A stretch of 8,147 nt of DNA, from positions 1 through 8,147 of the forward strand of contig JAUNUL010000034.1 of NCBI GenBank assembly GCA_030538175.1, given 5' to 3'. The position numbers were made by a program, and so were the translations under genes. The notes beneath the pieces are model-generated. The model saw only the letters and a list, made by a program, of their open reading frames with translations. It searched no databases and had not been told where the DNA came from. The DNA is from Propionibacteriaceae bacterium. GTDB taxonomy: Bacteria; Actinomycetota; Actinomycetes; Propionibacteriales; Propionibacteriaceae. Positions 1 through 4,839 of the stretch are shown piece by piece. Numbering within the stretch: position 1 is the first letter of the stretch; each line of letters begins with the position of its first letter.

Positions 1-695
1 AGGTGATAGTCGATCCGCCAGCCGGCGTCGTTGTCCCAGGACCGGCCGCGCCAGGACCACCAGCTGTACGGCCCCTGCACCTCCGGGTGCAGTCGCCGCA
101 CCACATCCACCAACCGGCGTTGCCCCAGGATCCCCGAGAACCACTCGCGCTCCTCGGGCAGGAACCCCTCGGATCGCCGTTTGGCCTTCGGGTTGTTCAC
201 GTCCAATTCGGCGTGGGCGACGTTGAAGTCGCCGAGCACCAGGAACTCCCGACCGGCGTTGAGTGCCTGCCGCCGGGACCGGGTCAGGTGGTGCTGGAAC
301 GAGGCGAGGAATCGCAGCTTGCGGCGGAACTTCGCCTCCGAGGCCGCATCCTCGAACGGTGTCCCACCCTTCGGGAGATACAGCGACGCGACCGTCAGCC
401 CCGGCAGGTCAGCCTCGATATAGCGCCCCTCGGCATCGAATTCGCGATTGCCGAATCCGGTACGCACGGCCAGCGGCTCCTCCCGTGTCAGCAGGGCCAC
501 GCCATTGCGGCCCGCGAGCGTGCCTTGGTCGTACGCGAAGTGGTATCCCTCGACAGCTTCGGTGGGAACGAGTTCCGCGGGGCTGCGTACTTCCTGCAGA
601 GCGACCACATCGAGCGCCGACGCGTCGAGCCATTCCCGAAAACCGCGCCGATGTGCGGCCCGAATCCCGTTGACATTGAACGTGGCGATGCGCAT
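1..695 (-). CDS. xthA: Exodeoxyribonuclease III (AP endonuclease, EEP family), 3' end cut off by window
   Basis: This cytoplasmic DNA-repair enzyme would cleave at abasic sites and degrade 3' ends of duplex DNA with divalent metal. The first 231 residues are visible. The family signatures appear in order: FNVNGIRA near residues 6-13, LQEV with the metal-binding Glu35, SLYLPKGG around 105-112 with the active-site Tyr106, GDFNVAH with Asp156 and Asn158, and GPYSWWSWRG followed by GWRIDYHL at the window edge. The last roughly 30 residues, which should carry the catalytic Asp-His pair, lie outside, so activity cannot be confirmed in full. The ATG at 695 is preceded by a near-perfect ribosome site (AGGAGGA, plus-strand 698-704) two bases upstream of the start, and the protein aligns with the family from its first residue. 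It is divergent from ald. The usual family length is about 255-270 residues. Assignment to exonuclease III rather than another EEP nuclease is very likely. Confidence 0.95.
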   Translation of the reverse strand, partial: MRIATFNVNGIRAAHRRGFREWLDASALDVVALQEVRSPAELVPTEAVEGYHFAYDQGTLAGRNGVALLTREEPLAVRTGFGNREFDAEGRYIEADLPGLTVASLYLPKGGTPFEDAASEAKFRRKLRFLASFQHHLTRSRRQALNAGREFLVLGDFNVAHAELDVNNPKAKRRSEGFLPEEREWFSGILGQRRLVDVVRRLHPEVQGPYSWWSWRGRSWDNDAGWRIDYH

Positions 696-767
696 GGTCC
701 TCCTGCCTGGCACCCGGTTTGCTCGACACCGGGTGGTCTCATCGGGCCGCGTGGTCCGAAGCTCGGG

Positions 768-795
768 AGCATAGGCCACCTGTTCGCCGTGTCCA
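768..795 (-). promoter_or_regulatory. Predicted promoter of the exonuclease III gene
   Basis: On the minus strand TGGACA (795 to 790) and TATGCT (773 to 768) are separated by 16 bases. The first matches the vegetative -35 consensus at 5 of 6 positions and the second fits the actinobacterial TANNNT -10 pattern. Transcription would start near 761 and give a leader of about 65 bases that contains the AGGAGGA ribosome site. The -35 area overlaps the region where the -35 of the opposing ald promoter would fall. Confidence 0.5.
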
Positions 796-807
796 CCTGA
801 CTGGGAC

Positions 808-813
808 TAGCCT
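808..813 (+). promoter_or_regulatory. Predicted -10 box of a leaderless ald promoter
   Basis: TAGCCT lies six bases before the ald ATG at 820, so the expected transcription start coincides with or nearly touches the start codon. No ribosome-binding purine run at proper spacing precedes the ATG; only GGGG directly abuts it. This is the usual arrangement for leaderless actinobacterial genes. No convincing -35 box is visible. Confidence 0.5.
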
Positions 814-815
814 GC

Positions 816-837
816 GGGGATGCGCATCGCGATCCCC
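816..837 (+). promoter_or_regulatory. Stem-loop enclosing the ald start codon
   Basis: GGGGAT (816-821) pairs with ATCCCC (832-837). After a bulged G at 822, CGC (823-825) pairs with GCG (829-831) around an ATC loop, giving nine base pairs. The ATG at 820-822 is therefore inside the stem. Transcripts starting upstream of 816 could form the full structure, whereas a truly leaderless transcript starting at 820 would lose the four G-C pairs. Function is inferred only from the pairing. Confidence 0.3.
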
Positions 838-1938
838 ACCGAGGTTAAGAACAACGAGAACCGCGTCGGGCTGACCCCGGCCGGCGTAGCCGAGCTCACC
901 GCAGCCGGTCACGAGATTTTCGTCCAATCCGGGGCGGGTCTGGGCTCGTCGATCACCGACGAGGAGTACGCCGCACAGGGCGCCCGGTTGATCGATGATG
1001 TCGACGAGCTCTGGGGTCTCGCTGAGATGGTGCTCAAGGTCAAGGAGCCGGTGGGGGAGGAGTACGCCCGGCTGCGCAAGGACCTGGTCCTGTTCACCTA
1101 TCTGCATCTCGCCGCCGATCGCCCACTCGGGGATCGACTGATCGAGTCGGGGACGACCGCGCTGGCGTACGAGACCGTCCAGACCGCCAACGGTATCCTG
1201 CCCCTGCTCTATCCCATGTCCGAGGTCGCGGGGTGCCTCGCGCCCCAGGTGGGGGCGTACCACCTGATGAAGCCCGAGGGTGGCCGCGGCGTGCTCATGG
1301 GCGGGGTCGGCGGCGTGGGCAACGCGCGGGTGCTCGTCATCGGTGGTGGTGTCGCGGGCCAGCATGCCGCGAACACCGCGCTCGGGATGGGCGCCGACGT
1401 GACGGTCCTCGACACCGATCTCGACAAGCTCCGCTCGATTTATTGGCGCCACTCCAACCGCATCCATCAGCTCGCGTCGTCGTCGTTCGCCGTCGCCGAG
1501 CACGTTCGTCAGGCCGATCTCGTCATCGGCGCGGTCCTCATCCCGGGTGCGCGTACGCCGCGCCTGGTCAGCAACGCTCTTGTCGCGGAGATGAAGCCGG
1601 GCTCGGTGCTCGTCGATATCGCCATCGATCAAGGCGGCTGCTTCGAGGACTCCCGGCCCACCACCCACGACAACCCGACCTTCCAGGTGCACGGCAGCAC
1701 GTTCTATTGCGTGGCAAACATGCCCGCGGCCGTGCCAAACACGAGCACCCAGGCGCTGACGAACGCGACGCTGCCGTATGTCATGCAGCTCGCCAACAAG
1801 GGCTGGCGCGCCGCGCTGCAGTCCGACCCCGCGCTCGCCAAGGGGCTCAACGTCGCCGGCGGACAGGTCACCCATCCGGGGGTGGCGGAGGCCTTTGGGC
1901 TGCCGCTCACCCCCGTCGAGGACGTGCTCAACGGCTGA
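820..1938 (+). CDS. ald: L-alanine dehydrogenase
   Basis: This enzyme catalyses NAD-dependent reversible oxidative deamination of L-alanine to pyruvate and ammonia in the cytoplasm, linking alanine use, nitrogen balance and redox recycling. The 372-residue product has the family's normal length. It carries the substrate-binding Arg15 and Lys75 (in KVKEP), the catalytic His96 (in YLHLA), Ser134 in the PMSEVAG loop, a Rossmann glycine motif around 174-180 with the ribose-binding Asp198, and the catalytic Asp270 in DIAIDQGG. All fall at the numbering known for characterised alanine dehydrogenases, which argues that the ATG at 820 is right and separates it from pyridine nucleotide transhydrogenase alpha subunits. 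It stands alone: exonuclease III is divergent upstream and the YajQ gene converges with only 38 bases between stops. No AldR-type regulator gene is in view. Its start region can fold into a stem-loop that includes the ATG. Confidence 0.97.
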   Translation: MRIAIPTEVKNNENRVGLTPAGVAELTAAGHEIFVQSGAGLGSSITDEEYAAQGARLIDDVDELWGLAEMVLKVKEPVGEEYARLRKDLVLFTYLHLAADRPLGDRLIESGTTALAYETVQTANGILPLLYPMSEVAGCLAPQVGAYHLMKPEGGRGVLMGGVGGVGNARVLVIGGGVAGQHAANTALGMGADVTVLDTDLDKLRSIYWRHSNRIHQLASSSFAVAEHVRQADLVIGAVLIPGARTPRLVSNALVAEMKPGSVLVDIAIDQGGCFEDSRPTTHDNPTFQVHGSTFYCVANMPAAVPNTSTQALTNATLPYVMQLANKGWRAALQSDPALAKGLNVAGGQVTHPGVAEAFGLPLTPVEDVLNG

Positions 1939-1976
1939 ACCCCGGTGACGGAGCCCGGTGGAGGTTCCCGCCGGAC

Positions 1977-2468
1977 TCAGCGATAGTTCGTGAACTGAAC
2001 CGCGAAGTCGTAGTCGGCCTCGCGGATCATCCGCTGGACCTCCTGGAGGTCATCGCGCTTCTTGGACGAGATGCGCAGTTCGTCACCCTGAATCTGGCAC
2101 TTGACGCCCTTGGGCCCCTCGTCGCGGACCAGCTTCGAGATCTTCTTCGCGTTCTCCTGCGAGATGCCCTCTTCGGTCGAGGCGGTCATCTTCCACATCT
2201 TCCCGGACACCCGCGGATCGGTGGCCGTGACCGCCTTGAGCGACACGTTGCGCCGGACGAGCTTCGACTGGAACACGTCCCAGATCGCCTTGACCTTTTC
2301 CTCCGAGGAGGACTCCATCTCAATCACCTCACCGGACCAGCGGATGGAGGAGTCGGTGTTCTTGAAGTCGAAGCGCTGCGCGATCTCCTTGGCCGCCTGG
2401 CCGAGTGCGTTGTCGACCTCCTGGCGGTCGATCTTGGAGACGACGTCGAACGAGCTGTCGGATGCCAC
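1977..2468 (-). CDS. YajQ-family (DUF520) nucleotide-binding protein
   Basis: The 163-residue product has the standard YajQ length and is recognisable end to end. It opens with [20 protein letters not shown], has [11 protein letters not shown] around residues 32-42, VRRNVSLKA around 71-79, [10 protein letters not shown] around 101-110, and the terminal [13 protein letters not shown]. The family is a small soluble two-domain fold reported to bind nucleotides and, in some bacteria, cyclic di-GMP; its exact role is not settled. The GTG at 2468 was chosen because it fits the family N-terminus and has an AAAGGGA ribosome site about seven bases upstream. The open frame continues far beyond it, but that part runs antisense across tRNA-Tyr and looks non-coding. 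The gene converges on ald and is divergent from tRNA-Tyr. A possible promoter (CACAAT, plus-strand 2505-2510) is weak. Confidence 0.93.
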   Translation of the reverse strand: MASDSSFDVVSKIDRQEVDNALGQAAKEIAQRFDFKNTDSSIRWSGEVIEMESSSEEKVKAIWDVFQSKLVRRNVSLKAVTATDPRVSGKMWKMTASTEEGISQENAKKISKLVRDEGPKGVKCQIQGDELRISSKKRDDLQEVQRMIREADYDFAVQFTNYR

Positions 2469-2620
2469 GATGGATCCCTTTCGGTGGGGCTGGCTTGGCG
2501 ATCCATTGTGCCCCAACCGATGCAGCGTCCAGCGTCCCGTGTGGCCATGAAACCTCGTGCGGCTCGATCCGGAGTCGGTGGCCCCGCGCTGGCTCAACCC
2601 GGCGAGCCACGCAGTCAGGC

Positions 2621-2634
2621 CGAAATCGATTTCG
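2621..2634. repeat. 14-base perfect palindrome at the tRNA-Tyr promoter
   Basis: CGAAATCGATTTCG is a perfect 7+7 palindrome. It is AT-richer than its surroundings and overlaps the first bases of the proposed -35 box of tRNA-Tyr. It could be an operator or a chance palindrome. No matching regulator gene is in the window. Confidence 0.4.
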
Positions 2635-2659
2635 TGAATGGCGCAGGCGCTGCTAGCAT
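2631..2659 (+). promoter_or_regulatory. Predicted tRNA-Tyr promoter
   Basis: TTCGTG (2631-2636) and TAGCAT (2654-2659) are 17 bases apart. The -10 box is preceded by TGC, a possible extended -10. The expected start is near 2666, giving a 5' leader of under ten bases ahead of the tRNA at 2675. This suits a single-tRNA transcript that ends at the terminator just downstream. Confidence 0.55.
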
Positions 2660-2674
2660 CGTGCCTCGCGTCAC

Positions 2675-2757
2675 GGCAGGTTGCCCGAGCGGCCAATGGG
2701 AGCGGACTGTAAATCCGTCGGCTATCGCCTTCGCAGGTTCGAATCCTGCACCTGCCA
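2675..2757 (+). tRNA. tRNA-Tyr (anticodon GTA)
   Basis: This is a type II tRNA of 83 bases. The acceptor stem GGCAGGT / ACCTGCC pairs perfectly (2675-2681 with 2750-2756), with discriminator A2757. The anticodon stem is GCGGA/TCCGT around loop CTGTAAA, with anticodon GTA at 2709-2711 reading the tyrosine codons TAC and TAT. A long variable arm contains GGC-TATC-GCC. The T arm is GCAGG-TTCGAAT-CCTGC. The 3' CCA is not encoded (CGC follows), so it must be added by tRNA nucleotidyltransferase. It appears to be a single-gene unit, with its own promoter upstream and a terminator starting five bases after its end. Confidence 0.97.
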
Positions 2758-2762
2758 CGCTC

Positions 2763-2790
2763 GCCCCGGACCACGGTCCGGGGCTTTTTT
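2763..2790 (+). terminator. Intrinsic terminator after tRNA-Tyr
   Basis: GCCCCGGACC (2763-2772) and GGTCCGGGGC (2775-2784) form a perfect stem, realistically nine pairs with a CACG loop. Six T residues follow at 2785-2790. The T run is only on the plus-strand side, so it ends transcription leaving tRNA-Tyr and insulates the next transcript. Confidence 0.93.
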
Positions 2791-2806
2791 CTTCTCCCTG
2801 ACGAAT

Positions 2807-2836
2807 TTGCCTTTCGGTGTCGTGGCTGTCTATAGT
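2807..2836 (+). promoter_or_regulatory. Predicted promoter of the tRNA-Thr / tRNA-Met / rpmG transcript
   Basis: TTGCCT (2807-2812) and TATAGT (2831-2836) are 18 bases apart. Both are strong matches to vegetative promoter boxes, and this is the best promoter in the window. The predicted start is near 2843, about 18 bases before tRNA-Thr. No other good promoter or terminator is seen before rpmG ends, so all three genes are probably co-transcribed. Confidence 0.7.
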
Positions 2837-2844
2837 TTCTCGTC

Positions 2845-2858
2845 GGCACGCAAGTGCC
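2845..2858 (+). other. Leader hairpin before tRNA-Thr
   Basis: GGCAC-GCAA-GTGCC forms a five-pair stem with a GNRA-type tetraloop, two bases before the mature 5' end of tRNA-Thr and at the expected 5' end of the transcript. It may protect the end or guide processing. Its arms are also complementary to the arms of the hairpin at 3049-3061 beyond tRNA-Met. Confidence 0.4.
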
Positions 2859-2860
2859 AG

Positions 2861-2933
2861 GCCCCTATAGCTCAGTAGGCAGAGCGTCTCCATGGTAAGG
2901 AGAAGGTCAGCAGTTCGATTCTGCTTGGGGGCT
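2861..2933 (+). tRNA. tRNA-Thr (anticodon GGT)
   Basis: A complete 73-base cloverleaf is visible. The acceptor GCCCCTA pairs with TGGGGGC (2861-2867 with 2926-2932, one T-G wobble), with discriminator T2933. The D arm begins AGCTCAGTAGGCAGAGC. The anticodon stem TCTCC/GGAGA holds loop ATGGTAA with anticodon GGT at 2894-2896, reading mainly ACC and ACT. The T arm is AGCAG-TTCGATT-CTGCT. CCA is not encoded. It is the first gene of the transcript that continues to tRNA-Met and rpmG, an order common in actinobacteria. Confidence 0.97.
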
Positions 2934-2942
2934 CTGATCTTT

Positions 2943-2960
2943 CACTGGTGACCGCCGGTG
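2943..2960 (+). other. Hairpin in the tRNA-Thr / tRNA-Met spacer
   Basis: CACTGG (2943-2948) pairs with CCGGTG (2955-2960), six pairs with one T-G wobble, around loop TGACCG. It fills the centre of the 36-base spacer. There is no T run, so it is not a terminator. A processing or stabilising role is inferred. Confidence 0.35.
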
Positions 2961-2969
2961 GAGGCCCAA

Positions 2970-3043
2970 GGCGAGGTAGCTCAGTTGGTGAGAGCGCACG
3001 ACTCATAATCGTGAGGTCGCGGGTTCGAATCCCGCTCTCGCTA
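2970..3043 (+). tRNA. Elongator tRNA-Met (anticodon CAT)
   Basis: A 74-base cloverleaf. Acceptor GGCGAGG pairs with TCTCGCT (2970-2976 with 3036-3042), with G-T wobbles at pair 1-72 and pair 7-66, and discriminator A3043. D arm AGCTCAGTTGGTGAGAGC, anticodon stem CACGA/TCGTG around CTCATAA with anticodon CAT at 3004-3006, T arm GCGGG-TTCGAAT-CCCGC. An initiator would show a 1-72 mismatch and three G-C pairs stacked at the base of the anticodon stem; this has neither. The A after the anticodon and overall sequence fit elongator methionine rather than the isoleucine-decoding CAT tRNA, although the latter cannot be wholly excluded by eye. CCA is not encoded. Confidence 0.93.
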
Positions 3044-3047
3044 CCCA

Positions 3048-3062
3048 TGTGCCGAAGGCACG
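3048..3062 (+). other. Hairpin between tRNA-Met and rpmG
   Basis: GTGCC-GAA-GGCAC (3049-3061) forms five pairs, extendable by a T-G pair at 3048/3062, five bases after tRNA-Met. After 3' processing of the tRNA it would lie at or near the 5' end of the rpmG mRNA. No T run follows, so it is not a terminator. Confidence 0.4.
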
Positions 3063-3098
3063 CAACCCCAAGACATTCCGACGACGAGGATTACGACG

Positions 3099-3266
3099 AT
3101 GGCCAAAGCTTCTGACGTCCGGCCCAAGATCACTTTGGCCTGCACCGAATGCAAGGAGCGCAACTACATCACCAAGAAGAACCGGCGCAACGACCCGGAT
3201 CGTCTTGAGCTGAAGAAGTTCTGCCCCAAGTGCCATACGCACACCGCGCACCGCGAGACCCGCTGA
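3099..3266 (+). CDS. rpmG: 50S ribosomal protein L33 (bL33), zinc-binding form
   Basis: This 55-residue protein is a small component of the large ribosomal subunit. It has the family's typical length and the sequence [20 protein letters not shown], with basic residues throughout. Two CxxC pairs, Cys15/Cys18 and Cys42/Cys45, form the zinc ribbon, so this is the cysteine-containing (C+) paralogue. Many actinobacteria also keep a cysteine-free copy for zinc limitation, but none is in this window. The ATG at 3099 has GAGGA at 3086-3090, eight bases upstream. It is the only protein gene in the transcript that begins with tRNA-Thr and tRNA-Met, and it is followed by a strong terminator. I see no obvious zinc-regulator (Zur) operator next to it. 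Confidence 0.97.
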   Translation: MAKASDVRPKITLACTECKERNYITKKNRRNDPDRLELKKFCPKCHTHTAHRETR

Positions 3267-3281
3267 CGCGCAGGGACACAG

Positions 3282-3312
3282 AGCCGATCGCCCAAAGGGC
3301 GGTCGGCTTTTT
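3282..3312 (+). terminator. Intrinsic terminator after rpmG
   Basis: AGCCGATCGCCC (3282-3293) pairs with GGGCGGTCGGCT (3297-3308) with a single T-G wobble and an AAA loop, followed by T residues to 3312. It lies 15 bases after the rpmG stop. A C-rich, G-poor pyrimidine run follows to about 3335. No T run exists on the opposite side, so it probably does not end the converging nucleoside hydrolase transcript. Confidence 0.92.
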
Positions 3313-3475
3313 GCTTTCCCGCCCCCTCTCTCTCCGTTCCGGCTTCGCTCCTGGGTTGCGTAGTCCCCGCCCACACCCCACATCGGCATAATCTGCAGTC
3401 ATCTGGCGATCTGGAGGTGAAACGCCTAGTCGCGTCCTGGTCCAGTGCAATGCGATGCAGTTTTTGCCGGAATCG
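3313..3475. other. Convergent intergenic region without a supported gene
   Basis: These 163 bases separate the rpmG terminator from the stop of the converging nucleoside hydrolase. The first part is pyrimidine-rich. A TANNNT-like box (TAATCT, 3389-3394) lacks a matching -35, and an open frame from GTG 3417 soon runs antisense into the hydrolase gene. I see no terminator for the hydrolase: only a weak TGCA/TGCA fold near 3447-3460. Confidence 0.5.
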
Positions 3476-4399
3476 TCACGGCAACCGGGCCAGGGCGTCG
3501 ACCACCAGATCCCAGAACCGCTCGATGTCGAGTTCCACGGCAACCTGGGTCGTGCACTGCGGGTCGGGGTCGCGAAAATCCGCGACGGTCATGCCGAGGG
3601 TCGCTGTCCCGGTCAGCTCGACGGTGATCGGCGCCTTCCGGGTCGTGATGAGCGTCGGATCGATGACGTACGCCACCGCGCACGGGTCATGCAGTGGTGC
3701 CGCGGTGAATCGATGGGCACGGTACGCCTCGCCGTAGGGCGCGATCATCGCCACCGCCAATCGGGCTGATTCGGTGCCCACGGCACTGAGCCGGGCGAGC
3801 ACCTCCGGCGTCGCCAGCGCCTGCCACGTCAGGTCGAGCCCGACCATCGTCAGGGGCCACGGCTCACCGAAGACGATCGACGCGGCTTCCGGATCGGTGA
3901 GGATGTTGAACTCCGCCACCGCCGTGCGGTTGCCGGCGTGATAACCACCACCCATCAACACGACTTCCCGGACCCGTTCGGTGATCCCGGGTTCCTTGCG
4001 GACGGCCATGGCGATGTTGGTCAACGGCCCGATCGGCACCAGTGTCACCGTCCCCACCGGCCTCGACAGGAGCGTCTCGATGATCACGTCCACCCCATGC
4101 CGCGGATCGAGCGCTACCGGCTCCGCCGGCACCTCGACCCCGCCGAGCCCGGAGTCGCCGTGTACGGTCGACCAGGTCGGCGTACGAACGAGGGGGCGGG
4201 CGCAACCCGCCGCGACAGGCGCGGTCACACCCAAGAAACGGGCCAACCGTCGGGCGTTCTCGGTGACCTCGTCGAGTGGTCGGTTGCCGGCGACGGTGGT
4301 GATGCCGGCGAGCTCGATGTCCGGGTGGCCGGCTGCCAGCATGAGCGCGACGGCGTCATCCACCCCGGGATCGCAGTCGAGCAGGATCGTGTGTGTCAC
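3476..4399 (-). CDS. Inosine/uridine-preferring nucleoside hydrolase family protein
   Basis: The 307-residue product would hydrolyse the N-glycosidic bond of ribonucleosides to free base and ribose, a nucleoside-salvage step in the cytoplasm. It has the calcium-binding N-terminal signature DCDPGVDDA (residues 8-16, Asp10 and Asp15), HGDSGLGG at 80-87, a VPIGPLTNIA strand at 121-130, GGGYHAGNRT and AEFNI at 150-166 for ribose contact, and the His237-Asp238 pair in LHDP, matching the active-site histidine and last calcium ligand of the family. Length is typical. Substrate preference (purine or pyrimidine; RihA, RihB or RihC type) cannot be called by eye, so no symbol is given. The GTG at 4399 fits the family start and follows a TATCGT box by six bases, suggesting a leaderless mRNA. 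It converges on rpmG and is divergent from the HadA-like gene across only 23 bases. Confidence 0.93.
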   Translation of the reverse strand: MTHTILLDCDPGVDDAVALMLAAGHPDIELAGITTVAGNRPLDEVTENARRLARFLGVTAPVAAGCARPLVRTPTWSTVHGDSGLGGVEVPAEPVALDPRHGVDVIIETLLSRPVGTVTLVPIGPLTNIAMAVRKEPGITERVREVVLMGGGYHAGNRTAVAEFNILTDPEAASIVFGEPWPLTMVGLDLTWQALATPEVLARLSAVGTESARLAVAMIAPYGEAYRAHRFTAAPLHDPCAVAYVIDPTLITTRKAPITVELTGTATLGMTVADFRDPDPQCTTQVAVELDIERFWDLVVDALARLP

Positions 4400-4420
4400 A
4401 GCCTCACGATAAGTTGGCTG
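4399..4420. repeat. Inverted repeat framing the shared hydrolase/hadA promoter core
   Basis: CAGCC (4399-4403) and GGCTG (4416-4420) are inverted around 12 bases that contain both opposing -10 boxes. The centre (4409.5) is near the middle of the intergenic gap. A protein bound here would block both promoters. The arms are only five bases, so chance is possible. Next to it TGTGTCACA (4392-4400) is another small inverted repeat. Confidence 0.3.
4406..4415. promoter_or_regulatory. Overlapping divergent -10 boxes for the nucleoside hydrolase and the hadA-like operon
   Basis: On the minus strand TATCGT (4411 to 4406) lies six bases before the hydrolase GTG at 4399. On the plus strand TAAGTT (4410-4415) lies seven bases before the HadA-like ATG at 4423. 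Both fit TANNNT at leaderless spacing and they share two base pairs. Neither gene has a usable Shine-Dalgarno sequence, and -35 matches are poor in both directions. Confidence 0.5.
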
Positions 4421-4422
4421 AC

Positions 4423-4839
4423 ATGCCGATTTCGACTGAGGACGCGGGCCGCACCTATCCGCCGCTGCATTATCAGGTGACCGCCGGCAAGATCGCAGAG
4501 TTCGCAGCCGCGCTGGGTGATGACAATCCTGCCTATCAAGGGGCTGACGCCATCGCGCCGCCGACCTTTCCGGTCGTGCTGGCCTCGTGGGATGCAGTGT
4601 TCGGTGACCCTGACCTGGGCCTGTCGCTGAATCGCACGATCCACGTGGAGCAGAAATTCACCTATGCCCGCCCGCTGCGGGCTGGTGACGACGTCACTGC
4701 GACGTTGCGGATCGCCGATGTGCGGGTCCGCGGTCAGGTTGACCGGATCACGGTCGCGACGAGCATCGACACCGTTGCTGGGGAGCATGTCTGCACCATG
4801 ACGTCCAGCCTGTTCCACAGCCGCGAGGAGGAAGCATGA
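4423..4839 (+). CDS. MaoC-like N-terminal domain (UPF0336) protein, HadA-type dehydratase subunit
   Basis: This 138-residue single hot-dog-fold protein resembles HadA, the non-catalytic, substrate-channel subunit of the actinobacterial (3R)-hydroxyacyl-ACP dehydratase of type II fatty-acid synthesis. Visible hallmarks are YQVTAGKIAEFAAALGDDNPAY (17-38, the N-terminal family motif), APPTFP (45-50), and the HVEQKFTYARPLRAGDDV stretch (74-91). Where the partner has the catalytic His, this protein has Tyr38, as expected for the A subunit. ATG 4423 is preferred over GTG 4393, which would overlap the divergent hydrolase start, and it has a -10 box at leaderless distance. The stop overlaps the HadB-like start by four bases. 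In mycobacteria the complex extends mycolic-acid precursors; in non-mycolate actinobacteria it more likely serves ordinary fatty acids. Confidence 0.88.
   Translation: MPISTEDAGRTYPPLHYQVTAGKIAEFAAALGDDNPAYQGADAIAPPTFPVVLASWDAVFGDPDLGLSLNRTIHVEQKFTYARPLRAGDDVTATLRIADVRVRGQVDRITVATSIDTVAGEHVCTMTSSLFHSREEEA

Noticed and set aside
739..1875. A 378-codon open frame antisense to the whole of ald
   Set aside because: It is a mirror of the GC-rich third positions of ald, shows no recognisable protein motif, and lacks a ribosome site. All catalytic residues of ald are intact on the other strand.
1233..2801. A 522-codon plus-strand open frame running through ald, the YajQ gene and tRNA-Tyr
   Set aside because: It is out of frame with ald, antisense to YajQ and crosses a tRNA and part of its terminator. 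Its translation is a low-complexity Arg/Gly/Ala-rich shadow.
2615..2849. N-terminal extension of the YajQ frame upstream to about 2849
   Set aside because: It would run antisense through tRNA-Tyr and its terminator. The family N-terminus begins exactly at the GTG at 2468, which has a good ribosome site.
2970..3043. G-T wobble at the first acceptor pair of tRNA-Met as a possible initiator-like or formylation feature
   Set aside because: As I recall, elongator methionine tRNAs of other Gram-positive bacteria also end in GCTA opposite a 5' G, so this does not look unusual. True initiator features are absent.
3308..3338. Pyrimidine-rich run after the rpmG terminator as a Rho-loading site
   Set aside because: It is short and follows a strong intrinsic terminator that should already end transcription. 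There is no other support.
3417..3737. A 106-codon plus-strand open frame starting GTG after GGAGG in the rpmG/hydrolase gap
   Set aside because: The GGAGG is only a base or so from the GTG, the frame soon runs antisense into the hydrolase gene, and the composition (Ser/Arg-rich) resembles a shadow frame.
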